From Tomitella biformata AHU 1821 (GTDB lineage Bacteria > Actinomycetota > Actinomycetes > Mycobacteriales > Mycobacteriaceae): DNA of 64,000 bases. Location of the stretch: contig NZ_BAVQ01000022.1 in the NCBI RefSeq assembly GCF_000524475.1, positions 60,336-124,335 on the forward strand, given 5' to 3'. Under the pieces are notes generated by a model. It had not been told where the DNA came from, ran no database searches, and worked only from the letters and a program-made list of their open reading frames with translations. Each line of letters opens with the position of its first letter. Position 1 is the first letter of the stretch. Made by a program: the position numbers and the translations under genes. Positions 18,490 to 27,338 of this stretch are shown piece after piece.

Positions 18490-18522
18490 GCCCCGCCCCT
18501 CCGCGATCTGGAGGGGCGGGGC
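18490..18522. terminator. Strong bidirectional terminator
   Basis: GCCCCGCCCCTCC and GGAGGGGCGGGGC form a perfect 13-bp stem with a 7-nt loop, followed by TTCTT. It separates the converging symporter and glycerophosphodiesterase genes. Confidence 0.85.
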
Positions 18523-18537
18523 TTCTTGGTGCAGGAG

Positions 18538-19605
18538 CTACTTGGCCGGGTGGGCCGTCGGCAGCTCGAGGCCGCGCTCGGCCATGACCTGGCGCAGCAG
18601 CGTCGGCTTGTCGGTGATGATGCCGTCGACGCCCGCGTCCATCAGCGCGTTCATCCGGGGCGGGTCGTTCACCGTCCACGGCACCACGGCCAGCCCCTGC
18701 TCATGCGCGCGGGCGATCAGCTCGGGGGTGGCGAGGGTGTGGGTCGGCGAGAGCACCTCGACGCCGACCTTGTGCGCCGCCGCGACGATGTCGCCGTCAA
18801 CCTCCTCGTAAGTGACCGGGCCGGTCCACACGGAGCCCGGCTTCCAGTTGGACCCGCTCCACAGCAGCACCAACGGAATGCTGGGCTCGGCGGCGCGGAC
18901 CAGGGGCAGCGAGCGCCAGTCGAAGCTCTGGATCATCACCTTGTCGGTGACGCCGGCCGCGCGGACCTCGGCGAGGATCGCGTCGACGAACTCCTGCGGC
19001 GACGCCGACTGCTCGGGCTTGTCCGCCTCGATCTTGGTCTCGATGTTGAAGTGCACGTCGGCGCCGCGCGCGGCGGTCAGCGCGAACACATCGCGGAGCT
19101 GGATGAGCTTATTGCCCTCGACGACCTCCGCGTCGGGGTACGCCGAGAGCCCCTTGCCGCAGTCCAGGGTCTGCAGCTGCGCCCACGTCAGCTCGCGCAC
19201 CAGGTCGCCGACGTACGGGTACTGCGCGTCGCCCTCGGCGGCCGGCGCGGTGTCGGCGCACTTGGCCGGGTCGATCGTCGGGTCATGCCAGACGACGGGC
19301 ACATTGTCCGCGCTCAGCACGATGTCCAACTCGAGGGTGGTCACGTCCAGGTCCAGGGACTTCTCGAACGCGCGCCGGGACTCCTCCGTCGTCTCCGCCC
19401 GCCCGCCCCGGTGCGACTGCAGATCGAAGCCCGTGGGGAGGTTGTCCGACGCGGCCGGCGGGGCCTGCTCGAGCGAGCCGAGGCTCCCCAGCCCGGCCAG
19501 CGAGCCGAGCTCCAGCGGTGCCGCCGAGGCCGTGCCGGCGACCGAGCTCAGCGCCGCCGCTGCCAATACCGCGGCGATAACTCCGCGAGAACGATTGGGG
19601 TGCAA
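18538..19605 (-). CDS. Secreted glycerophosphodiester phosphodiesterase
   Basis: A 355-residue GDPD-family enzyme with a Sec signal peptide (basic start, then VIAAVLAAAALSSVAGTASA). Catalytic motifs are QSHRGGRAETTEES near residue 70, LELDIVLSADNVPVVWHDPT, and the C-terminal WTVNDPPRMNALMDAGVDGIITDKP (in part: GVDGIITDKP). It releases glycerol phosphate from deacylated phospholipids or teichoic-like polymers outside the membrane. The start is the unusual TTG at 19605: GAGAGGAAAA precedes it and it gives a clean signal peptide. The longer frame to 19899 would put 98 non-homologous residues in front of the signal. Confidence 0.88.
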   Translation of the reverse strand: MHPNRSRGVIAAVLAAAALSSVAGTASAAPLELGSLAGLGSLGSLEQAPPAASDNLPTGFDLQSHRGGRAETTEESRRAFEKSLDLDVTTLELDIVLSADNVPVVWHDPTIDPAKCADTAPAAEGDAQYPYVGDLVRELTWAQLQTLDCGKGLSAYPDAEVVEGNKLIQLRDVFALTAARGADVHFNIETKIEADKPEQSASPQEFVDAILAEVRAAGVTDKVMIQSFDWRSLPLVRAAEPSIPLVLLWSGSNWKPGSVWTGPVTYEEVDGDIVAAAHKVGVEVLSPTHTLATPELIARAHEQGLAVVPWTVNDPPRMNALMDAGVDGIITDKPTLLRQVMAERGLELPTAHPAK

Positions 19606-19795
19606 GGGTTTTCCTCTCAACGTGGGGCGGCCTCCGGATCCTGCGGGCCGCTGCTCGCACGCTATCGGGGGAATCCGCACACCCGTGACCATCTGAGGGG
19701 TCTTTCGCCTAGAGTTCACGGAAGGATCATCGGCCGTACCCGGCCCCGTTCGCCGCGGGACAGCTGGGACGCGAATTTCGGCGGTAGCCTTAACC

Positions 19796-20371
19796 ATGTC
19801 GCGGCAACCCAGCTCGCCGAGACCCGTGCCCCCGCAGGCTTGGAAGCTCACCGTCCTGCTGGTGCTTCGGGTGACCCTGTCCTGGTCGCTGCTGCTCACG
19901 GCGTACTACCTGATCCCTGCGAAGAACGCGGACGGATCCGACCTGCCCTGGGTGATCCTGGCCCTGTGCGCGTTCGGCGCGGTCGTCGCCCTCATGGTGC
20001 CGGCGATCATCAGGTCCCCGCACCCCCTGTTCCGCGCGATCGAGGCGCTGGCGCTGATCATCCCGCTGTACCTGCTGATCTTCGCCCGGATCTACCTCTC
20101 GAACTCGCTGACGAACCCCGCCGGGTTCACCGAGCTCCTGGACCACTCGACCGCGCTGTACTTCACGGTCACGGTGTTCGCGACCGTCGGGTTCGGCGAC
20201 ATCATCGCGCGGACCGACGGGTTGCGGCTGCTCGTGACGGTGCAGATGCTGGGCAACCTCGTGGTGCTCGGCGTGGTGGTCCGGCTCATCGTGGTGGCGG
20301 CGCGGCGCGGGGTCGCCCGGCTCGACGCCGACGGACAGGGAGATGGAGATCAGCCCGACCCCGATGGCTGA
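19796..20371 (+). CDS. Two-helix potassium channel family protein
   Basis: A 191-residue membrane protein with about four hydrophobic segments. The pore-loop selectivity filter reads TVFATVGFGDIIART, the canonical potassium filter with phenylalanine. It has no RCK/TrkA-N regulatory domain, only a short acidic tail. It is probably a simple tetrameric channel for K+ or another monovalent cation. The ATG at 19796 is the only sensible start. Transcription diverges from the glycerophosphodiesterase gene. Confidence 0.85.
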   Translation: MSRQPSSPRPVPPQAWKLTVLLVLRVTLSWSLLLTAYYLIPAKNADGSDLPWVILALCAFGAVVALMVPAIIRSPHPLFRAIEALALIIPLYLLIFARIYLSNSLTNPAGFTELLDHSTALYFTVTVFATVGFGDIIARTDGLRLLVTVQMLGNLVVLGVVVRLIVVAARRGVARLDADGQGDGDQPDPDG

Positions 20372-20447
20372 GCATCGCGTCGCGGACGACAACGGTGAGC
20401 TTGCCTACATCTGGACGGCCGGGGCTTCACAAGCAGGGTGAACAGTG

Positions 20448-20477
20448 GTTTACTCAATCGGTAAACATGCATTTACC
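20448..20477. promoter_or_regulatory. Overlapping palindromes in the MFS promoter
   Basis: GTTTAC (20448-20453) pairs with GTAAAC (20461-20466) across 7 bp. GGTAAA (20460-20465) also pairs with TTTACC (20472-20477). Three half-sites at regular 12-13 bp steps are followed by CTAATAG, a possible -10 element. The adjacent TetR regulator is the likely ligand. Confidence 0.6.
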
Positions 20478-20501
20478 CTAATAGAACGCTTGGATGGACC
20501 T

Positions 20502-22544
20502 TTGACGACAACTCTGACCACCCCTGCGCCGGTCCCCACCAAACGCAGCCGCACCATGCTCATCACCGCCGTGCTCTGTCTGACCGGCACCGCGGTCGCC
20601 CTGCTGCAGACCGTGGTGGTGCCGCTCATCCCGGAGTTCCCCGCAATCTTCGGGGTCAGCGCGGACGACAGCTCCTGGCTGATCACGATCACGCTGCTGA
20701 CCGCGGCCGTCGGCACGCCGATCATCGCGCGTCTGGCGGACATGTTCGGCAAGCGCCGCATGATGGTGGTCGCGCTGGTGGCGATGATCGCCGGCTCGCT
20801 CGTGGCCGCGATCGGCCAGAACTTCACCGCGGTCGTCATCGGGCGGGGCCTGCAGGGGTTGTCCATCGCGCTGGTGCCGGTGGGCATCTCGATCCTGCGC
20901 GACGAGCTGCCCAAAGCCCGAGTCGCCGCGGCCACCTCGCTGATGAGCGCCACCCTGGGCATCGGGAGCGCGCTGGCTCTGCCCCTGTCCGGGTTCATCG
21001 ACGTGCACATGGGCTGGCAGGGCATCTTCTGGCTGCCGGCCGCCGTCGGCGTCGTCATGCTCGTCGCAGTGCTGCTGGTTGTCCCCGAGTCCGAGGTGCG
21101 CACCCCCGGCCGCTTCGACTTCGTAGGCGCTATTCTGCTGACCATTGGGCTGAGTACCCTGCTCCTCGGCATCACCAAGGGCGGCGCGTGGGGCTGGTCC
21201 AGCGAGCCACTGCTGCTGACCTTCCTCGTCACGATCGTCGTGTTCGCGCTGTGGGTCCCCTATGAGCTGCGCGTCGGCAGCCCGCTCGTGGACCTGCGCA
21301 CCTCCGCAAGGCGGCCGGTGCTCCTGACCAACATCGCCTCGATCCTCGTGGGTTTCGCGATGTACGCCAACATGCTGCTCACGACCCAACAGCTGCAAAT
21401 GCCCCTGGCCTCCGGCTACGGGTTCGCGATGACGGTGTTCGCGGCGGGCATCGCGATGGTCCCGGCCGGCTTGGCGATGGTGTTCTTCTCTCCCCTCTCC
21501 GCGCTGATCACCAACAGGCTGGGCGCGAAGACGACGTTGATCACCGGCTCGCTGATCATGGTGGTCGCCTACGTGGCGCGCGTGTACCTGACGGGGTCCG
21601 TCGTGCTCATCATCGTCGGCGCGACTCTCGTCAGCATCGGCACCGCCATCGCCTACGCCGCGATGCCGATGCTCATCATGCGCTCGGTGCCGATCACCGA
21701 GACCGCGTCCGCGAACGGCCTCAACTCGCTGCTGCGCTCCATCGGCACCTCCACCTCCAGCGCCGTCGTCGCGGCCCTGCTGACCGCGATGATCATCGGC
21801 GGCGGCGGAGCCGGCGCCGATCTACCCAGCCTCGGCGCGTTCCAAGCCGCATACTGGATCGCCGCCCTAGCCGCCCTCGGGGCCGTCCTCGTCGCGCTCT
21901 ACATTCCGCGCCAGCCCGAGTCCTCGACCACCGCCCTGCCCCAACGCCAGGCCCCGGCCAGCGACGGCGAGCACAGCGACTCCGAGATCGTCGTCAGCGG
22001 CATCATCATCGGCGAGATGGCCCGCTCCGACAAGAGCGGCGCCGAGACCCTCTGGGAGCGCCCGATCCGGCAGGCCGTCGTCAGCCTGCTCAGCACTGCT
22101 GGGCAGCCCGTCGACTGGAGCCGGGCTAGCAATGAGGGCCGCTTCGCGCTGGTTCTGCCCCAGCCCGGCCGCTACCTGGTAGTGACCAGCGCCGACGGCT
22201 GGACTCCGCACTCGGAGGTGGTGCAGTTCGACGACGCCACCAGCGCCCACCAGATCAGGCTGTGCAAGCGGCTGACCATCTCCGGCAGCCTCGCCCGCGG
22301 GGGCAGCCCGCTCGATGCCGGCCTGGTCACACTGACCAAACCGACTGGCGAGTTCGTCTCCTCGGCCTTCAGCAGCGCCGACGGCCGGTTCGAGTTGCCG
22401 CTGCCCTCCACCGGCCGCTATATCCTCACCGCCATGGATCCGACCGGCGAGACCGTGCAGGCACGACAGGTCGCCGTCATCGGAGCCTCGGCCACCATCG
22501 ACCTCGACCTGACCCCTGCCGACGCGGAGATGGCGGCCCTGTGA
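20502..22544 (+). CDS. MFS multidrug transporter with C-terminal carboxypeptidase-regulatory-like domains
   Basis: About 680 residues. The first 470 or so are an EmrB/QacA-type (DHA2) major facilitator with about 14 helices (TVVVPLIPEFPAIFGVSADD; RLADMFGKRRMMVV loop). After the last helix come about 200 soluble residues: a short acidic linker, then two repeats of a carboxypeptidase-regulatory-like (beta-sandwich) fold, with EGRFALVLPQPGRYLVVTSADG and DGRFELPLPSTGRYILTAMDP at matching places (each shown in part). TTG 20502 is preferred because the frame upstream, to GTG 20445, runs through the operator palindromes. Its stop overlaps the TetR gene. It is probably a drug or lipid exporter; the extra domains could bind an envelope ligand if exposed, or be cytoplasmic. 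Confidence 0.85.
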   Translation: MTTTLTTPAPVPTKRSRTMLITAVLCLTGTAVALLQTVVVPLIPEFPAIFGVSADDSSWLITITLLTAAVGTPIIARLADMFGKRRMMVVALVAMIAGSLVAAIGQNFTAVVIGRGLQGLSIALVPVGISILRDELPKARVAAATSLMSATLGIGSALALPLSGFIDVHMGWQGIFWLPAAVGVVMLVAVLLVVPESEVRTPGRFDFVGAILLTIGLSTLLLGITKGGAWGWSSEPLLLTFLVTIVVFALWVPYELRVGSPLVDLRTSARRPVLLTNIASILVGFAMYANMLLTTQQLQMPLASGYGFAMTVFAAGIAMVPAGLAMVFFSPLSALITNRLGAKTTLITGSLIMVVAYVARVYLTGSVVLIIVGATLVSIGTAIAYAAMPMLIMRSVPITETASANGLNSLLRSIGTSTSSAVVAALLTAMIIGGGGAGADLPSLGAFQAAYWIAALAALGAVLVALYIPRQPESSTTALPQRQAPASDGEHSDSEIVVSGIIIGEMARSDKSGAETLWERPIRQAVVSLLSTAGQPVDWSRASNEGRFALVLPQPGRYLVVTSADGWTPHSEVVQFDDATSAHQIRLCKRLTISGSLARGGSPLDAGLVTLTKPTGEFVSSAFSSADGRFELPLPSTGRYILTAMDPTGETVQARQVAVIGASATIDLDLTPADAEMAAL

Positions 22545-23092
22545 GAACCCCGGCCCCAGCCACCCCTGCCCCCACCACGAGGCAGGCGATCATCGACGCC
22601 GCCACCACCTTGTTCAGCGAGCGCGGCTACAGCGCGACCACCGTCCGGGACATCGCCGAGCTGGCCGGGTTCTCCCCCGCGATGGTCATCAAGACGATGG
22701 GCTCGAAGGCGGACCTGTTCGCTATCGCCGCGCCGGACGCCCCGCACCTCGACAACGACCTTGAGGATGAGGGCATCGGCTACCGCCTGGTGCGGCGCAT
22801 CGTCGCCCGCCGGGACTCCGGGGAGTCCGATCCCTGGGCGATGGCGACGTTCCTCATCCAGGACTCCCCCGACCCCGCCGCCGCGCGCATTGAGTCCCGG
22901 CGCAAATACGTCGTATTCGTGGCCGAGCAGCTCGGCGACGCCGAGAACCTGCGGCGGGCTGAGTACGTGGTGTGTGTGCTGCTGGGCTTGGCCAACGGGC
23001 TACGGGTGTTCGAGGTCCTGGCGGACGAGCCGGCGGAGTCGCTGATCGCCCGATATGGCGCGATCGTGCAGGCCATGATCGACGAGGGCTAA
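22541..23092 (+). CDS. TetR family regulator of the MFS exporter
   Basis: A 183-residue TetR protein. The helix-turn-helix covers about residues 12-58 (AATTLFSERGYSATTVRDIA, then AGFSPAMVIKTMGSKADLF). The GTG start at 22541 overlaps the exporter stop (GTGA), so exporter and regulator are co-translated. It most likely represses the operon from the GTAAA-type palindromes upstream of the exporter and is released by an exported substrate. The longer open frame to 22262 lies within the exporter and is a shadow. Confidence 0.85.
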   Translation: MRTPAPATPAPTTRQAIIDAATTLFSERGYSATTVRDIAELAGFSPAMVIKTMGSKADLFAIAAPDAPHLDNDLEDEGIGYRLVRRIVARRDSGESDPWAMATFLIQDSPDPAAARIESRRKYVVFVAEQLGDAENLRRAEYVVCVLLGLANGLRVFEVLADEPAESLIARYGAIVQAMIDEG

Positions 23093-23268
23093 AAGACCCT
23101 GTCAGGCAAGGTATTTCGCATGCCAGAAAGCTGTCGGAGCCACGGCTAGCCGGCCACGGTCGGATCTCGGTTCCCCCGCAAACCCGAAAAATCGTGACGA
23201 GTCTGACTACAGTTCGATACCGACCAAAGAATGCAACCGACGAGTGGCGATCCACGACGAGGAGCACG

Positions 23269-24186
23269 ATGATGGGCAAGAAATCTCAGTTGGACGGGTT
23301 CGGAGCTGACGTCTCTCGCCGTCGGTTTTTGGTGGGCGCTGGGGTGGTGTCCGTCCTAGCCGCCACCGGGTTCGCTAGTGCCGGATGTAGTTCGACCACA
23401 TCCGGCGACACCTTGAAGAAGGCTCAAGACGCCGGGAAGATCACGGTGGGCTACGCGGGTGAGCGGCCCCATAGCTTCAAGGACGGCGACAAGGTCACCG
23501 GCGCGGCGATCGCGATTGACGGCGCGGCATACAAAGAGCTGGGCATCGACCAACTCGACGGCGTGCTCGTCGACTTCGGCGGCCTGATCCCGGGCCTTAA
23601 AGCGGGTCGGTTCGACGCGGTCAGCGCGGACATGTCGATCCTGCCAAAACGCTGCCAGGAGGTCGCGTTCTCCACCCCGACCTTCCGATACACGACGGCG
23701 CTGATGACTCCTGCCGGCAACCCGCTGGGGCTGATGAACCTCGACGACGCCCAGGCGGCGGGCGTCACCGTCGCTGTGATGGCGGGCGCGCTGGAGGGCA
23801 GCTACTGCGAGAAGCTGGGCATCAACTCCGTCGCTGTCGACACCGCCCAGGATGGGATGGACGCGGTGGCTTCGGGCCGCGTGGATGCGTTCGCCCTCAC
23901 CGGCGTGACGCTGCATTACATGAAGAAGCAGCAGCCCGACGCGCCCGTCGACGTGATGCCATCCTTCGTCCAGGTTCTGGACGGGGTCCCGCAGGTTAGC
24001 GGCGGCGCAGCGACATTCCGGACCGAGGACACCTCCCTCGTTGACGCGTTCAACGAGAAGGTCCGGGGGATCGTCACAGACAAGGACCGCTATCTATCGC
24101 TGGTGAGCGAGTTCGGCTTCAGCGAGACCGAGATGCCTGACCCCAGCTGGACCACCGAGAAATTCTGCAACGGCGAACTTGGCTAA
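23269..24186 (+). CDS. ehuB: Tat-exported lipoprotein, EhuB-like amino-acid ABC substrate-binding protein
   Basis: A 305-residue periplasmic-binding-protein (SBP_bac_3) family lipoprotein. The N-terminus has a twin-arginine motif SRRRFLVGA (residues 16-24) and a lipobox ending ASAGC, with the lipidated Cys at about 40. The mature part contains VDFGGLIPGLKAGRFDAVSAD and SILPKRCQEVAFSTPTF (both in part), strongly like EhuB, the ectoine/hydroxyectoine binder. Permease and ATPase genes follow in the same ehuBCDA order. The ATG at 23269 follows GAGGAG at 23259-23264; the next codon is also ATG. Given the adjacent catabolic genes, the substrate may be arginine or another guanidino or amino compound rather than ectoine. 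Confidence 0.85.
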   Translation: MMGKKSQLDGFGADVSRRRFLVGAGVVSVLAATGFASAGCSSTTSGDTLKKAQDAGKITVGYAGERPHSFKDGDKVTGAAIAIDGAAYKELGIDQLDGVLVDFGGLIPGLKAGRFDAVSADMSILPKRCQEVAFSTPTFRYTTALMTPAGNPLGLMNLDDAQAAGVTVAVMAGALEGSYCEKLGINSVAVDTAQDGMDAVASGRVDAFALTGVTLHYMKKQQPDAPVDVMPSFVQVLDGVPQVSGGAATFRTEDTSLVDAFNEKVRGIVTDKDRYLSLVSEFGFSETEMPDPSWTTEKFCNGELG

Positions 24187-24921
24187 GTGGGTATGGGCGA
24201 CGCACTGGACACGGTCCTCGACCACCTGCCTGAGTTCCGGAACGGCCTGCTTGTCACGCTCGAGTTGACGCTGGGCGGCACCGCTCTGATGTTCATCTTG
24301 GCGTTCACGCTCGGACTGGCAACCTCCACTCGCGCGCTTGCCGTCCGAGCGCCCGCGCGGGTCATCGTCGAGTTCTTCCGCGGCACATCGCTTGTGGTCC
24401 AAATGTTCTGGCTGTTCTTCGTGCTACCGCAGTTGGGATTTCGGCTAGAACCGCTGTTCTGCGGCATTCTCGCGCTCGGCCTGAACTACGGGGCCTACGG
24501 CGCCGAGGTGGTGCGGGGTGCCCTCGCGGCGGTGCCCACGCCACAACGGGAGGCGGCCGTCGCACTCGGCTTCTCGCCCTTCGACCGCTTTCGGCGCGTG
24601 GTGTTCCCGCAGGCGTGGGTGCAGATGATCCCGCCCTTCTCAGTGCTCATCATCCAACTGTTGAAGGGTTCGGCGATCGCCTCGATGATCACTCTGGTGG
24701 ACCTGAACTCCCAGGGCGAGATTCTGCGCAGCGCAACCGGCAACACCGCGCTGGCCTACGGCATCGTGCTAGTGCTGTACTTCATCATCGCCTACGCGAT
24801 CGCCGGGCTAATGAAACTTCTCGAGTACGCGGCGAGGCGTCGGCTTGGCTTGGCGGAGAAGATCTCCTGGCGTTCCGTGCTGCGCGCCCCCGCGCTCTCC
24901 CCTGGTGGGAGCACGCCATGA
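24187..24921 (+). CDS. ehuC: Amino-acid/ectoine ABC transporter permease (EhuC-like)
   Basis: A 244-residue polar-amino-acid permease with five predicted helices. The EAA loop reads EAAVALGFSPFDRFRRVVFPQA (in part: ALGFSPFDRFRRVVFPQA). It begins directly after the stop of the binding-protein gene; GTG 24187 or ATG 24193 could start it. It pairs with the next gene to form a heterodimeric channel. Confidence 0.87.
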   Translation: MGMGDALDTVLDHLPEFRNGLLVTLELTLGGTALMFILAFTLGLATSTRALAVRAPARVIVEFFRGTSLVVQMFWLFFVLPQLGFRLEPLFCGILALGLNYGAYGAEVVRGALAAVPTPQREAAVALGFSPFDRFRRVVFPQAWVQMIPPFSVLIIQLLKGSAIASMITLVDLNSQGEILRSATGNTALAYGIVLVLYFIIAYAIAGLMKLLEYAARRRLGLAEKISWRSVLRAPALSPGGSTP

Positions 24922-25559
24922 ACTGGAGTTGGGACACCACCTGGGACGTACTGCCGGTACTGCTGCAGGGTTTCAAGATCACGCTGTTGGTCACCGTCAT
25001 CGGCTCGGCCATCGCCGTCGCGCTGGGACTGGTCGTCGCGGTGATCCTGCGCTCCGGGTTCCGGCCCGTGACCTATCCCCTCAGCTTCCTCTTCACCTTC
25101 ATCCGCTCCACCCCGCTGGTGGTGCAGTTGACCGTGATCTACGTCGGCATACCCACATTGAAGCCGCTGTATATCGGCATCATCGTCATCGGCATCCACT
25201 ACGCGACATACATGTCCGAGTCCTACCGCGCGGGTATCGACTCCGTGCCGATCCCGCAGTGGGAGGCGTGTACGGCGCTGTCCCTGCCAGCGCATCGCAA
25301 GTGGATCGATGTGATCCTGCCGCAGGCCATCCGCAACGTCGTGCCAGCCTTGGGCAACAACATCGTCGCCATGTTCAAAGACACCCCGTTCCTCTCGGTG
25401 ATCACCGTGACCGAGATGGTGCGCGCCGCCCAGGTCTACGGCAGCGACAACTTCCGCTATATGGAGGCGTTCACGCTGGCCGGCCTGATCTTCCTGGCCG
25501 CCAGCTACCCAGTTTCCGTACTGCTTCGCCGCTTGGAGGCACACCTTGCCCGGTACTGA
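24918..25559 (+). CDS. ehuD: Amino-acid/ectoine ABC transporter permease (EhuD-like)
   Basis: A 213-residue second permease of the HisM/GlnP type. Its EAA loop is WEACTALSLPAHRKWIDVIL, and it has the usual SYRAGIDSVP before it. The ATG at 24918 overlaps the EhuC stop (ATGA). A longer open frame from 24615 runs out of frame through ehuC and is a shadow. The end overlaps the ATPase gene by 14 nt. Confidence 0.87.
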   Translation: MNWSWDTTWDVLPVLLQGFKITLLVTVIGSAIAVALGLVVAVILRSGFRPVTYPLSFLFTFIRSTPLVVQLTVIYVGIPTLKPLYIGIIVIGIHYATYMSESYRAGIDSVPIPQWEACTALSLPAHRKWIDVILPQAIRNVVPALGNNIVAMFKDTPFLSVITVTEMVRAAQVYGSDNFRYMEAFTLAGLIFLAASYPVSVLLRRLEAHLARY

Positions 25560-26331
25560 AGACACCCCGATGGTGCGATTTGAGAAGGTGGTCAAGAAAT
25601 TCGGCGACCACACCGTGCTCGACCACCTGGACTTCACCGTCAAACGCGGGGACCGCGTCACCCTCATCGGCCCGTCGGGCTCCGGCAAGACGACGATCTT
25701 GCGGTTGCTGATGACCCTGGAGAAGGTCACCGACGGCATGATCTGGGTCGGCGACGAGCCTCTGAGCCATGTGCGCAAGCGCGGAAAGTGGGTGCCCGCC
25801 CCGGAAAAACACCTGCGCCGCCGCCGGCTCTCGATCGGCATGGTCTTCCAGCACTTCAACCTCTTCCCCAACATGAGCGTCATCGACAACATCACCGAGG
25901 CGCCGATCCGGGTGCTGGGCCGTTCCAAGTCCGAGGCCCGCGAACGCGCACTGGACCTGCTCGAGATGGTGGGGTTGGCGGACAAGGCCGATCAACATCC
26001 GACAACGCTCTCGGGCGGGCAGCAGCAGCGGGTGGCGATCGCGCGGGCCTTGGCGATGGAGCCCGAGGTCCTGCTACTCGACGAGGTCACGTCCGCCCTC
26101 GACCCGGAGACCGTCGACGACGTGCTCAATGTGTTGCGCGAGATCGCCCGCACCACCGAGATCACGATGCTGATCGTGACGCACGAGATGCGCTTCGCGC
26201 GCGATGTGTCCAACCGGGTGCTCATGTTCGACGGTGGCCGCATCGTGGAGGAGGGCACGCCGGAGAAGATCTTCACCAACCCGGATCACGAGCGCACGCA
26301 ACGGTTCCTGCAGGCGATTGTCGGCAAGTAG
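25546..26331 (+). CDS. ehuA: Amino-acid/ectoine ABC transporter ATPase (EhuA-like)
   Basis: A 261-residue ATPase of the GlnQ/HisP class: Walker A GPSGSGKTT near residue 44, signature LSGGQQQRVAIARALA near 155, Walker B VLLLDEVTSALDPE, and H-loop IVTHEM. A 14-residue insert (KRGKWVPAPEKHLRR) before the Q-loop is typical of EhuA proteins. The TTG start at 25546 is supported by GGAGG at 25535-25539; the internal ATG 25570 is an alternative. It energises the importer encoded by the three genes upstream. Confidence 0.88.
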   Translation: MPGTEDTPMVRFEKVVKKFGDHTVLDHLDFTVKRGDRVTLIGPSGSGKTTILRLLMTLEKVTDGMIWVGDEPLSHVRKRGKWVPAPEKHLRRRRLSIGMVFQHFNLFPNMSVIDNITEAPIRVLGRSKSEARERALDLLEMVGLADKADQHPTTLSGGQQQRVAIARALAMEPEVLLLDEVTSALDPETVDDVLNVLREIARTTEITMLIVTHEMRFARDVSNRVLMFDGGRIVEEGTPEKIFTNPDHERTQRFLQAIVGK

Positions 26332-26351
26332 GGTCCCGCACACAGCCAAGC

Positions 26352-27278
26352 TCAGGCGAGGGCCATCACCGACAACAGCTCATAGGCCACATGCGCCGCG
26401 GCGACGCCGGTGATCTCCGCGTGGTCGTACGCCGGGGCCACCTCGACGATGTCCGCGCCCAGCAGCTCCGCCCCGGCCAGTGCCCGCAGAGTCCCGAGCA
26501 GCTCGCGCGAGGTGAGCCCACCCGCCTCCGGGGTGCCGGTGCCGGGCGCATGCGCGGGGTCCAGCACGTCGATGTCCACCGAGACGTACACCGGACCATC
26601 GCCCAGCCGGCGGCGCATCGCCGCGACCACCCCGGCGATGCCGTCGTTGTAGACGTCGGCGCGGATCACCTGAAAGCCCAGTGCCGCATCGTCCTCCAGG
26701 TCTTGCGCCCCGTACAGCGGCCCCCGGACCCCGATGTGCAGAGATCGGGCCAGATCGATCAGCCCCTCCTCGCTGGCCCGCCGGAACGGGGTGCCGTGCG
26801 TGAACGGCGCACCAAAATAGGTGTCCCAGGTGTCCAGGTGCGCGTCGAAGTGCAGCACCGCGATGGGGCCGGACTCCCGCGCCAGCGCCCGCAGGATCGG
26901 CAGCGCGATCGTGTGGTCCCCGCCGAGGGTGAGCACCCGCGCGCCCCGCTGACGCAGCGCCGTCACCCCGGCCTCGATGGCCTGGAGCGCCGCCGGGATG
27001 TCGAAGGGGTTGACCGCGAGGTCGCCGGCATCGGCCACCTGCCTGGCCTCGAACGGCGAGACTCCCAGGGCCGGGTTGTACGGCCGCAACAACTTCGAGG
27101 ACGCCCGAATATGAGCGGGGCCAAAGCGCGCTCCCGGCCGATAGCTCACGCCAGAGTCGAAGGGGACGCCCAGAATCGCGATGTCCGCGTGGTCAACCTC
27201 ATCCCATCGCGGCAGCCGGGCGAACGTCTCCGGTCCGGCGAACCGCGGAATCTTTGTCGCATCCGGTGGTCCCTGCAT
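26352..27278 (-). CDS. Agmatinase-family ureohydrolase, probable guanidinobutyrase
   Basis: A 308-residue binuclear manganese ureohydrolase. All metal motifs are present: [19 protein letters not shown] and [19 protein letters not shown]. It hydrolyses a guanidino compound to an amine and urea. Sequence alone does not separate agmatinase, guanidinobutyrase and related enzymes. Beside a carbon-nitrogen hydrolase and an amino-acid 2-monooxygenase, 4-guanidinobutanoate is the best guess, giving GABA and urea. GAGGAGG precedes the ATG at 27278; the longer frame to 27683 is antisense to the hydrolase gene. It is transcribed divergently from the hydrolase and monooxygenase genes, 60 bp away. Confidence 0.87.
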   Translation of the reverse strand: MQGPPDATKIPRFAGPETFARLPRWDEVDHADIAILGVPFDSGVSYRPGARFGPAHIRASSKLLRPYNPALGVSPFEARQVADAGDLAVNPFDIPAALQAIEAGVTALRQRGARVLTLGGDHTIALPILRALARESGPIAVLHFDAHLDTWDTYFGAPFTHGTPFRRASEEGLIDLARSLHIGVRGPLYGAQDLEDDAALGFQVIRADVYNDGIAGVVAAMRRRLGDGPVYVSVDIDVLDPAHAPGTGTPEAGGLTSRELLGTLRALAGAELLGADIVEVAPAYDHAEITGVAAAHVAYELLSVMALA

Positions 27279-27338
27279 GAGAGCCTCCTCAATCGCAGCC
27301 TGCTGCCAGTATGCCGCGCCTAAGGTGGGAGCAAGGCG

